Below, piece by piece: positions 33,979 through 41,761 of a DNA stretch of 64,000 nucleotides (position 1 is its first letter; each line of letters opens with the position of its first letter). The stretch comes from JAHFUA01 sp963733935 (GTDB taxonomy: Bacteria; Acidobacteriota; Terriglobia; Terriglobales; Acidobacteriaceae). A program made the translations under genes and the position numbers. A model generated the notes under the pieces. The model was given only the letters and a program-made list of their open reading frames with translations, ran no database searches and was not told where the DNA came from. Location of the stretch: assembly GCA_963733935.1 (NCBI GenBank), contig CAVTEQ010000005.1, positions 372,001 through 436,000 of the forward strand, written 5' to 3'.

Positions 33979-35817
33979 TTACGGCAAGTAATACCGGAAG
34001 GAAGTGAGGATAATGTTGTTGAGGGCGTGCGGATTGAGAGCGCTGTTGGCGTTGGTGCAAAGGCCGGTGTTGATCGCGCATCCCCACACGTCTCGAAGCA
34101 CGTAAGCGTACTGCGACCCGAACTGCAGGCGGCCTTTGGGTCCGTTGTAGACCTTGTACCAGAAGCCGATGGTGCCCTCGACCACACTGCGGGTGTCCGC
34201 CGCGCAACTGCCGCTCGCCGGGTTGAAGCCGGTGGAGTTGGGCGGGAAAATGCCGCCCGCGGGAGCGGAGGGGATGGCTTGGGTGTTGCAGGCAGTCATA
34301 TTGCCGTTACCCGGGCCGTAGCCGATCAACTGCGTGCCGTTGCGGTAAATCGTGCGCTGGTCATATTCGATGCCGCCGTTGGTGTAGATGTCCCAGTGCG
34401 GCGAGTGCCACTCCAGGGTGACCAGCCCCTGATACGAATGGATCGGCGCCAGCGTCGAATTGGGGCGCAGCGTGATATCCGGCAAGGTGGAAGTCCCGTA
34501 CCGGCCCACGCCGTCGCCGGCCAGAGCATGGATGCCGATGTCCACGTGCTTCTCGTAAACTGACCAGCGGGCGTTGGCGCCACCGCCGCCGGCGGTGCGA
34601 GTGTCGTTGACGGCCGGAATAGCCGTAGTCGCGCCGTAGATGCGATCGCGGAAGTTGCGGGCGATGCCGAAGATCTCATAGTGCCCGAATCCGGGTTCGA
34701 AGGCCATTTTGACCACGAAATCCGGAGTCTGGTTGAAGCCATAGGTAGCGGTCGCATTGTACAAGCCGCCGCCCGTTCCGACGTTGCCCAACACGAAGTT
34801 CGCCGGGATACTGCAGCTTGCGGAGTTGGGAGTGTTGCTGCAGCGGGCGGAGAAGAGCGGCTGCGCATTTTCCACCGAGGCGCCCAGCCAGACCTTGTTG
34901 CCGAAATTCTTGGTCACGCGGAAGCCGAACTGCCGCGTCCAACTGAAACCGACGGCGTACTGCGCGTCGATGGTCATCGGCAAGGCTTCGCTGCGGTTGT
35001 CCATGCCTTTCTTGGTTTCCGTTACCAGGCTCCACATCTGCCCGCCGGTTAACGTCCACCCGTTGGTGAACGCCGCCTGCCCCCAAAGCTGGCGCATGCG
35101 GTTGGTGTAGCTGTTGCTCTGGTTGTTGTTCGAGGTCACGCCCGCAGACAGCCAGTCCATCTCATAGTAGCCGGTGAGCTTGGCTTCCTTCATTTTGCCT
35201 TCGACCAGCAGGCTGAGGCGCGACTGGCGGCCGGAACCGTACCACTCTCCGAGGTGAGCAGCATCGGCGCCACTGAAGGGGATAGCACCAAAAGGAGTGT
35301 TCACGTCGGACGCCATGGCCTTCTGCCGCCACACCGATTCTGCCGCCAGGAAGCCGCCGGGCGTAATGGTGACCCCTTTGTAGTGCAGGGCCAGCGGGCT
35401 CTCGAACATATCGCCAACCCGCTTCTGCTCCTCCTGCATGCTCACCGCCATATTGGTGGTGTTGAGCTTGATGTCCGTGACCGTGTTCTGCAGTGCGCTC
35501 ACCGCCTGCATACTCTGCGTGCTCGATGCAGCGGCCGCATCCGCGCTGCTGCGCGCCTGGCTGGCGGCGTTCTGCAGGTCCGTGATCTGCTGATCGCGGC
35601 TGTGCACTGCCTGCTGCAGTTGCTGGATCTGTTGCTGTTGTGTATCCATCATCTGCCGCAACTGGCGCACCTCGCCGGCGAGTTCTGCCGTTGCCGACGG
35701 CGCGGCCACAACTTTCTTCTTCGGCTTGGGCTTGGTTTGTGGGTCGGGTGCGCTGGTTTGCGCCAGCAGGCTGAGGGACAGCAGGAGCAACACGGCGATG
35801 ATGCGCTTGGCGTTCAT
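33979..35817 (-). CDS. Outer-membrane porin in the pst locus
   Basis: A 612-residue exported protein. The start at 35817 is preceded by GGAG and gives a signal peptide (MNAKRIIAVLLLLSLSLLAQ). A basic Lys/Pro segment and a coiled coil follow (LRQMMDTQQQQIQQLQQ, about residues 45-110), and then a long beta-barrel with alternating polar/aromatic strands ending SFRYYLP. A coiled coil followed by a barrel suggests a trimeric porin of the kind used for anion uptake. Its place between pstS and pstC suggests phosphate entry across the outer membrane, but specificity is inferred only from context. Confidence 0.75.
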   Translation of the reverse strand: MNAKRIIAVLLLLSLSLLAQTSAPDPQTKPKPKKKVVAAPSATAELAGEVRQLRQMMDTQQQQIQQLQQAVHSRDQQITDLQNAASQARSSADAAAASSTQSMQAVSALQNTVTDIKLNTTNMAVSMQEEQKRVGDMFESPLALHYKGVTITPGGFLAAESVWRQKAMASDVNTPFGAIPFSGADAAHLGEWYGSGRQSRLSLLVEGKMKEAKLTGYYEMDWLSAGVTSNNNQSNSYTNRMRQLWGQAAFTNGWTLTGGQMWSLVTETKKGMDNRSEALPMTIDAQYAVGFSWTRQFGFRVTKNFGNKVWLGASVENAQPLFSARCSNTPNSASCSIPANFVLGNVGTGGGLYNATATYGFNQTPDFVVKMAFEPGFGHYEIFGIARNFRDRIYGATTAIPAVNDTRTAGGGGANARWSVYEKHVDIGIHALAGDGVGRYGTSTLPDITLRPNSTLAPIHSYQGLVTLEWHSPHWDIYTNGGIEYDQRTIYRNGTQLIGYGPGNGNMTACNTQAIPSAPAGGIFPPNSTGFNPASGSCAADTRSVVEGTIGFWYKVYNGPKGRLQFGSQYAYVLRDVWGCAINTGLCTNANSALNPHALNNIILTSFRYYLP

Positions 35818-35878
35818 GAGTTTTTTCTCCACAGAATGGCGTGTCATTTTTGAGACCGCGGCCACCTTCATAGCTACC

Positions 35879-36892
35879 TTACTGAATCGTCGCGACAGCT
35901 TTTTCCTCTCTTGCAACGACTTCCTTTGGCAACGGAGCATAAGCAAGGGCGGAGGTCATCTTCTGTCCATCGGTCAGCATCCAGGCAAGAAAGCCCTTGA
36001 GTATGTCGCGCTTGGTTGCGTCTTTGATGTTCTGGGGGATCAGCAACCAGGTAAAGCTGGACACGGGATAAGCATCTTTGCCGGGTGCGTTGGTGATAGA
36101 GACCCGGAAGTCGTCTGGCACCTTGGCTCCGGCGGCCGCTGCCGTCACCGAGGCCAAGTCCGCTTTCACAAAATTTCCGGCGCTGTTCCGGACTCTTCCG
36201 TAAGGCATGTGGTTCTCGATGGCGTAGATCAACTCGACATAGCCGATCGCACCTGCCATCTGGCGGACCATGCCGGCGACTCCCTCATTGCCTTTGCCAC
36301 CCAGCCCTACCGGCCACCTGACGGAGGTACCCTTCCCCACCTGGCTGTTCCACTCCGGGCTGATTTTGGAAAGGTAATCGGTCCAGACGTAAGTCGTGCC
36401 GCTGCCGTCAGACCGGTGAACCACAATGATGTCAGCGTTCGGAAGGTTGACGCCGGGATTGGGCTTCGCAATCGCGGGATCATTCCACTTTCTGATGGTG
36501 CCCAGAAAAATACCCGCCAGCGCCTCCGGCGTGAAGTTCAGCTCCGCAGTGACGCCTGGGATCGTGTATGAAGGAACATCCGCGCCAAGAACCGTGGGAA
36601 AGTGGAGCACCATGGTTCCGCGCTTCTGTTTGAAAGCTGCAATCTGTTCGTTATTCATCGGGCCATCTGTGGCCCCAAAATCGACTGTGCCTTCTGTCAC
36701 CTGACGGATACCGCCACCCGAACCGATGGACTGATAGTTGATCTGAATGCCGGGATGCATGTTGTGATACTCGTTGAACCACTTCGAATACATTGGGTAG
36801 GGGAAAGTCGCCCCCGCCCCGTTGAGGGTTTGCGCCCAGCCGGCATTGGCCACCGCCAGGCACAGTAAGAGTGGCGCGAGGAATCTTTTCAC
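35879..36892 (-). CDS. pstS: Periplasmic phosphate-binding protein PstS
   Basis: About 337 residues from the GTG at 36892, chosen because GGGAGAA precedes it at good spacing and a signal peptide follows (KRFLAPLLLCLAVANAGWAQ). Phosphate-site motifs are NGAGATFPYPMYSKWF at the mature N-terminus, QSIGSGGGIRQ, DFGATDGPM and HRSDGSGTTYVWTDYL. Length is normal. It is the first gene of the pst locus, with its own Pho-box promoter. Confidence 0.96.
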   Translation of the reverse strand: MKRFLAPLLLCLAVANAGWAQTLNGAGATFPYPMYSKWFNEYHNMHPGIQINYQSIGSGGGIRQVTEGTVDFGATDGPMNNEQIAAFKQKRGTMVLHFPTVLGADVPSYTIPGVTAELNFTPEALAGIFLGTIRKWNDPAIAKPNPGVNLPNADIIVVHRSDGSGTTYVWTDYLSKISPEWNSQVGKGTSVRWPVGLGGKGNEGVAGMVRQMAGAIGYVELIYAIENHMPYGRVRNSAGNFVKADLASVTAAAAGAKVPDDFRVSITNAPGKDAYPVSSFTWLLIPQNIKDATKRDILKGFLAWMLTDGQKMTSALAYAPLPKEVVAREEKAVATIQ

Positions 36893-36946
36893 TGTCAGTT
36901 CTCCCTGTTGTCCTGCCAGTATTTGCCGCAAGAAAATGGCGAATGA

Positions 36947-36979
36947 TTAGTAAGTTCTGTGTGTTACAAGACGGTTACA
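36947..36979 (-). promoter_or_regulatory. Pho-box promoter of pstS
   Basis: Minus strand: TGTAAC-cgtct-TGTAAC (36963-36979), again an 11-base period, then ten bases and TACTAA (36947-36952) as the -10. It is the same layout as the pstC box, about 55 bases upstream of the pstS start codon. Confidence 0.85.
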
Positions 36980-37141
36980 ACAACATGAATATGAGGTAAA
37001 TATTGTGGCGGTTGGCGGGCGTCAGGGACCCTTGTACCAGTTTGTGCAGATCAGCAGCAGACGGAAGTGCGCGGCCGCCCACGGTCTTCGAAGTCAAAAA
37101 GAGGAACTCCCGCGTTGGGAGCACAGCGATGGCGGGATCGT

Positions 37142-38869
37142 TTAGTGATCTACGGCCTGCGGGATCCGCTCTGAAGCCGCCGAGGGCAGGGCCCAGTGGG
37201 CGACGGTGATGCGGTCTGCTGGCGCAGGACTTGCATCATTTCCCAATTGGAAGCGTCCGACCAGCCGCTGCAGGTCGACCGCCAAACTGGACAACTGGTC
37301 GCAGGCTTTGGCCGCTTGTTGCGCGCCCGCCGCGGCCTCCGACACCAGCTTGTTGATCTGATCCATGTTGCCGTTCACCTGGTCAGTTGCCGACGATTGC
37401 TCGGCGGCCGCCGTGGCGATGTGGGTCACCATCTCCCCCACATGCTCGGCTTGTTTGGTGATCTGTTTTAGGGAATCTCCGGCACGGGAAGTTACTTCAA
37501 CTCCCTTTTCCACCTGTTCGGTGCCGGATTGCATCTTCTGTACGGCAGCCCGGGTGTCGGTCTGAATCCCATGGATCATCTCCGCGATTTCTTTCGTCGC
37601 CTGGGTAGTGCGTTCCGCCAGTTTGCGGACCTCATCCGCGACCACTGCGAAGCCACGTCCCTGATCGCCGGCTCGTGCCGCCTCGATCGCCGCATTCAGG
37701 GCGAGCAGATTCGTCTGGTCCGCGATATCCTCAATCACGTTGACGATCTTTCCGATCTGGTCGGAGCGGTTCCCCAGTTCCTGCACCTTCTGGGCGGTTT
37801 CGCGTACTGAGCCGGCGATGGAACGCATGCGGTCCAGACTGCCTTCCACGGTGGTGCCTCCGTCATGAGCGGCTTGAGCCGCTTGCCGTGCGGACTCGGC
37901 GGCGCGGCTGCAGTTCTCCGAAACCTCATGCACCGTCGAGGACATTTCCTGCATGGCCGTGGCCACCTGGTGAACCTGGTCCTTCTGGATTTCGGCGCCG
38001 CTGGCGCTCTGACTAGCCGTAGCCGAAAGCTGCTGGCTGGCACTGGCCAGATGGTGGGCGCTGCGGTCGATTTCCTCCAACGCCGTGCGCATTGCCTCCA
38101 CCACCCGATTGAGGGAGGCGGCCATGGCGCCGAGCTCATCCTTGGTCCTGACCTCCAGGTGTTGGGTCAGATCGCCGCCAGCGACCGCCGCCAGAACGTT
38201 CATCGTCTGTCGCAAGGGGCCCAGGATTGCGCCAGAGATCAGAAAACCAAAGACTCCTAAGATCAAAGCACTGCCGATGGACATGGCGAGGCCCACCGAG
38301 ATCAACTTCTTTCCTGATCTGCGGCTAGCTTCGTAGCTTTCCTTCACCGCGTTTTGCTGCTCAGGGATGAGTTGCTCCAGCGGCTTGACCACCCCCGCCT
38401 GGATAGTGGGCCAATCGTCTTCTAACAACGAACTCAGGGCTTTTTTGTCGGAGGTGGAATAGGCATTCGCCAGCTTTTCAGAAAATGCGAGAAACAGCGG
38501 CATGTTTTTGTCGATCTTTGCTGCCAGTTCCTTGGCGTGCGGGGTTACCAGATTGCTCCCGGTTTTCTCCTGGAAGATGGCCCACTGCTTGGGCAAATCG
38601 CTGACCGCCTCCTTGAGCTGATTCGAGGAACCCACTGCCGGCATTTGATCCAGCAGAACCCCCGCCATGCGGAATCGAACTTCTTTAAGATCTCGTTCCA
38701 TTTCCTGGATGGCGGCGACCGGCTTCACCTGGTCTTCGTAGACGGTGGCTAATGCGTGGATACCCTGGCGCACGCTGTAGATATCAACCGCGGTGAGGCC
38801 CGCGAGAGCCAGCGCAGCCAGAGCTGCTGCCGTCCACATCTTGGTTCTAAGAGTGCCTTTGGCTAACAT
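37142..38869 (-). CDS. Methyl-accepting chemotaxis protein
   Basis: A 575-residue chemoreceptor. The ATG at 38869 is preceded by AGGAAG. Transmembrane helices lie at about residues 10-30 and 190-212 around a periplasmic four-helix-bundle-type sensor domain. HAMP follows, and then a long cytoplasmic signalling domain whose hairpin tip reads IADQTNLLALNAAIEAARAG, the site that contacts CheA/CheW. No C-terminal NWETF-like pentapeptide tether is present. There is no che operon nearby. It lies upstream of pstS and 59 bases after a periplasmic rhodanese gene on the same strand, so a shared role in sensing sulfur or redox state is possible but unproven. Confidence 0.93.
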   Translation of the reverse strand: MLAKGTLRTKMWTAAALAALALAGLTAVDIYSVRQGIHALATVYEDQVKPVAAIQEMERDLKEVRFRMAGVLLDQMPAVGSSNQLKEAVSDLPKQWAIFQEKTGSNLVTPHAKELAAKIDKNMPLFLAFSEKLANAYSTSDKKALSSLLEDDWPTIQAGVVKPLEQLIPEQQNAVKESYEASRRSGKKLISVGLAMSIGSALILGVFGFLISGAILGPLRQTMNVLAAVAGGDLTQHLEVRTKDELGAMAASLNRVVEAMRTALEEIDRSAHHLASASQQLSATASQSASGAEIQKDQVHQVATAMQEMSSTVHEVSENCSRAAESARQAAQAAHDGGTTVEGSLDRMRSIAGSVRETAQKVQELGNRSDQIGKIVNVIEDIADQTNLLALNAAIEAARAGDQGRGFAVVADEVRKLAERTTQATKEIAEMIHGIQTDTRAAVQKMQSGTEQVEKGVEVTSRAGDSLKQITKQAEHVGEMVTHIATAAAEQSSATDQVNGNMDQINKLVSEAAAGAQQAAKACDQLSSLAVDLQRLVGRFQLGNDASPAPADRITVAHWALPSAASERIPQAVDH

Positions 38870-38928
38870 GCGGTCTTCCTTCCGGGCGAATCGGTTTGGT
38901 GTGGCGCGACTGCGGACGTCCTGCGCAT

Positions 38929-39390
38929 TCACTCGATGGGATATCCCGCAGATTTCCATGCGGGAAAGCCGTCGCGGAACCAATACACTTTCTTGTAGCC
39001 CGCTTGGGCTGCAGCTTTGGCTCCCTTGTAGCTCTTCCAACACTCCGCGCCATTGCACGCAAAAATAATCGCGGCATTCTTGTCGGAGGGCAGTTTCGAG
39101 ATGTCAAAACTGTCTGCCGAAGGGTCGTAGCTTGCGGCTTTGGCGCTCTTTTCCTTATAGGGGATACTGACCGCGCCCTTGATGTGAGCCTCGGCGTATT
39201 CGTTGGCCACGCGAGCATCGATCATCTCTGCGCCGCTGGCCATGAGAGCCTTTGCCTTGGCCGCATCGACGCGGGTGACACCCGGGAGGCTCTCTGGCGT
39301 CTCGCCGGCAAAAGCCGCGCTACTCGACAGGGCGGCCACTATGGCCAGAACCAACATTGATTTGCACAAAAAAACGGACATCTTCCTCAT
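38929..39390 (-). CDS. Periplasmic rhodanese-like protein
   Basis: A 153-residue exported single-domain rhodanese. The start at 39390 (MRKMSVFLCKS) has AGGTG upstream; a GTG at 39402 or the ATG at 39381 is also possible. The signal peptide ends near SSAAFAGE. The active-site cysteine lies in IIFACNGAECWKSYK, longer than the classical CxxxxR loop, a type seen in periplasmic rhodaneses of c-type haem or sulfur pathways. It is followed on the same strand by the chemoreceptor gene. Confidence 0.88.
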   Translation of the reverse strand: MRKMSVFLCKSMLVLAIVAALSSSAAFAGETPESLPGVTRVDAAKAKALMASGAEMIDARVANEYAEAHIKGAVSIPYKEKSAKAASYDPSADSFDISKLPSDKNAAIIFACNGAECWKSYKGAKAAAQAGYKKVYWFRDGFPAWKSAGYPIE

Positions 39391-39713
39391 GTTCACAGGC
39401 ACCTCGCGCAGAAGTGGAATAGTCGTGGAGATATATCGGCCGTTGGCACGAAAAGGTTAAACTTTCGGTCGTATCCCCGCGCCGGTTTCTGCAACAGGGA
39501 CTGCTCAGCTCTATTTCCCGGAAAGGCTCGGCATCAAATCGGAACGGCTCGGGCGGCACCACCTGTGAGGCACACGCACGGCCGTGCAGCAGGAAGGGCT
39601 GGGAGGCAGTCGAACGGCTTTCTCAATTGGTGACGAATGGTGACGAGCTGCACCAATTGCGGGAAGGACTGCCCATGCCTACCGAGCAAATTCAGTAATT
39701 TCGGGCAGAAAAA
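39391..39713. other. Intergenic region, nothing identified
   Basis: About 320 bases between the tRNA and the rhodanese start. It should contain the rhodanese promoter, but I find no clear -35/-10 pair, riboswitch fold or strong inverted repeat. No coding frame looks real. Confidence 0.4.
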
Positions 39714-39790
39714 TGGTAGGCACGTGGGGACTCGAACCCCAGACCTCTACCGTGTCAAGGTAGCGCTCTAACCAACTGAGCTACGCGCCT
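39714..39790 (-). tRNA. tRNA-Val (anticodon GAC)
   Basis: All four stems fold on the minus strand: acceptor AGGCGCG/CGTGCCT, a D-arm beginning GCTCAGTTGGTTAGAGC, anticodon stem CTACC/GGTAG with loop TTGACAC, and T-arm GGGGTTCGAGTCCCC. The anticodon GAC reads valine codons GUC and GUU. CCA is encoded at 39714-39716, after discriminator A. Confidence 0.95.
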
Positions 39791-40314
39791 ACAGCACTGC
39801 ATGATTCTAGCAGAGGAGCAAACCAGCTAGCATCTTGGCAGGTGCGGTCACCCATCTGTTGATTTTCAGAGCAGCGAGTTTTTTCCACAGCAACTCCTTG
39901 TCCCAAAGCGGGTTTGGGGCGTTGCAAACGACGGCGGTCGGTCCGAAGCACAGCTCATGATCACCGTTCTGATTTTCAGAATGGGAACGAATCTTCACCA
40001 TCTGATAAAAACCCTTGACAAGTATCTCCCCGCCTCGGCAAACTCGGACGCTGAATCTGCAAGCAGGTATGGGATTGCTTCCAGATGAAGCAAGTGAGTG
40101 CTCACACCCGGAACGACGGCCCCTGGCTCGGCAGTCGCGCCAAGAAGGTCAACCTCTTCGGACGTTAACCGACCTCCGACATCCCGGCAAATTCCGCCAA
40201 CCAAGCGGGCCGTTAACCTAGCAAGAACTTTCAGCAACTTCCACAATTAGAACGGGTTATGTCGCATTATGCCCTGTAAGTGACGGGGCGAAGCTGCGGC
40301 AACAGGAAAGTTTC
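39791..40314. other. Regulatory region upstream of the exopolysaccharide cluster
   Basis: No convincing gene. The decamer GATTTTCAGA occurs twice, at 39861-39870 and 39971-39980, exactly 110 bases apart. The second copy is the core of the inverted repeat TTCTGA-TTT-TCAGAA, and a related perfect palindrome lies at the far end of the cluster (61427-61446). They could be binding sites for a cluster regulator. TTGACA at 40015-40020 lacks a good -10. Confidence 0.45.
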
Positions 40315-40935
40315 ATGTCAGCAGGCAGCATGATGAGTGCCGCGGTCCAAACCGTACGCCCCAACTCCATCCCGGAACCGCTTGCCGGTCGCGCGTTCCC
40401 TCTGTCCGCGACATTATTGTCGTATCGTGCCTCCCAGTTTCGCTGGTATGCCGTCTACACCAAGTCACGTCACGAGAAGCGGATCAAGGAACAATTGGAT
40501 CGCCGATCCATCGAATCGTTCCTTCCTCTCTATGAAGCCGTTCATCGCTGGAAGGATCGGCGAGTGACGGTCAGTCTGCCAGTCTTTCCCGGCTACCTTT
40601 TTGTGCGGATATCCCTCCCTGAGCATCGCCTGCCCGTGGTTGCCGTTCCAGGCGTGGTAAGCCTGGTGGGAGCGCTTGGTTGTCCCACCCCGATCGCAGA
40701 TCAGGAGATTGAAGTTCTGCAGGTTTGTTCCACGCGCGGCCACAAGATGGTCCCACACCCCTATCTAGCCGTAGGAGGGCGGGTGCGCGTGCACAATGGT
40801 CCGCTCAGCGATTTGGAAGGCATTTTGCTCCGTCGCCGGGGGAAGTCCCGCCTGATTCTTTCCGTCAAACTGATTGCCCGTTCGGTTGCCGTCGAGGTGG
40901 ATGTCGCGGACGTAGCTCCGGTCCGCGCCGCGTAG
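40315..40935 (+). CDS. NusG-like transcription antiterminator (UpxY/RfaH type)
   Basis: A 206-residue specialised NusG paralogue. AGGAAAG precedes the ATG. The NGN domain starts at residue 43 (RWYAVYTKSRHEKRIKEQLDRR, in two parts) with FPGYLFVRI typical of the family. The C-terminal KOW domain begins at GGRVRVHNGPLSDLEGILLR. Paralogues of this kind lie at the head of long polysaccharide operons and let RNA polymerase read through them. Here it is the first gene of a 20-kb co-oriented cluster, which fits that job. I could not find an ops-like recruitment element. Confidence 0.9.
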   Translation: MSAGSMMSAAVQTVRPNSIPEPLAGRAFPLSATLLSYRASQFRWYAVYTKSRHEKRIKEQLDRRSIESFLPLYEAVHRWKDRRVTVSLPVFPGYLFVRISLPEHRLPVVAVPGVVSLVGALGCPTPIADQEIEVLQVCSTRGHKMVPHPYLAVGGRVRVHNGPLSDLEGILLRRRGKSRLILSVKLIARSVAVEVDVADVAPVRAA

Positions 40936-40998
40936 CAGCTGGGCCGCAAAACACGCCTGAGTATGCCGAAGCAATCGAGCACTCTCCGAGAGGCTGTG

Positions 40999-41664
40999 AT
41001 GTCTATACCTGCCCGCAGAGTTTTGCATTCCCGCGCCCGAGTTCTCAAAGCCGCTACTGCCTTGTTTGCGGCCAAAGGATTTCACGAAACCTCCACCCGG
41101 GAAGTCGCGCGCAAGGCGCGGGTCAATGAGATCACCATCTTCCGCCACTTCAAGAGCAAGCAGGAACTCTATCTGCAGGTCCTGAACGGCAAGCTGGGGA
41201 TGATGGTGCCGGAATCGCTGATCCCGCTGTTGCGCTCCTCCGGCGACAGCGAGGAGGTATTCCTCTCACTGGCGGAGCACCTGGAACAGCTCCTGGATCC
41301 GGTGTTTCTGCGCTTGGTGTTCTATGCCGCTCTGGAGAAACCGGAACTGCTTAAGAAGTGCTACACCCCTCGCCTGATGTCGTTCCACGAGGTCCTGGGG
41401 GAGTACATGCAGGAACGAGTTGAGCGCGGCGTTCTTCGCAATGTGGATCCGTTGCTGATGGGCAGAGCGCTGGTCGGCATTTTTGCTTACCACCAGATCC
41501 TCTCCCAACTCCTGGGTGTCGGTGATTTCCCCGAAGCCAAGCTGCCCAATGCCTCCAGAACCTACGTGGAGATTTGGCTGCGTGGCGCCCTGAGACCGGA
41601 TGCCGGCCGACATGCCGCGGAAGAGCCAGTGGCCGAAGCCGCGGCCATCAGGGCACGTTTCTGA
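40999..41664 (+). CDS. TetR family transcriptional regulator
   Basis: A 221-residue regulator. The ATG at 40999 (AGAGG upstream) is preferred to one at 40963. The N-terminal HTH is clear: ATALFAAKGFHETSTREVAR and VNEITIFRHFKSKQELY. The ligand-binding half is divergent, as usual. It lies between the antiterminator and the export gene in the same direction, so it probably controls the polysaccharide cluster; the signal is unknown. Confidence 0.9.
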   Translation: MSIPARRVLHSRARVLKAATALFAAKGFHETSTREVARKARVNEITIFRHFKSKQELYLQVLNGKLGMMVPESLIPLLRSSGDSEEVFLSLAEHLEQLLDPVFLRLVFYAALEKPELLKKCYTPRLMSFHEVLGEYMQERVERGVLRNVDPLLMGRALVGIFAYHQILSQLLGVGDFPEAKLPNASRTYVEIWLRGALRPDAGRHAAEEPVAEAAAIRARF

Positions 41665-41761
41665 GGGCCGCTACTTTGACCGATCGTGGACAGATCGTGA
41701 GTTTGATCCGTATGGACGACTGCGCCGCCGGCGCAGACTTACCTTGAGCCGGGAAGCGATT

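Noticed and set aside
39714..39790. tRNA-Val as the attachment site of a genomic island carrying the exopolysaccharide cluster
   Set aside because: The tRNA 3' end, where integrases recombine, faces the rhodanese side. The cluster lies on the 5' side, and no integrase or repeated tRNA end was found.
39807..40001. Small minus-strand gene of 64 codons beside the tRNA
   Set aside because: No ribosome binding site and no motif, and the stretch contains the repeated GATTTTCAGA decamers, which fit a regulatory region better.
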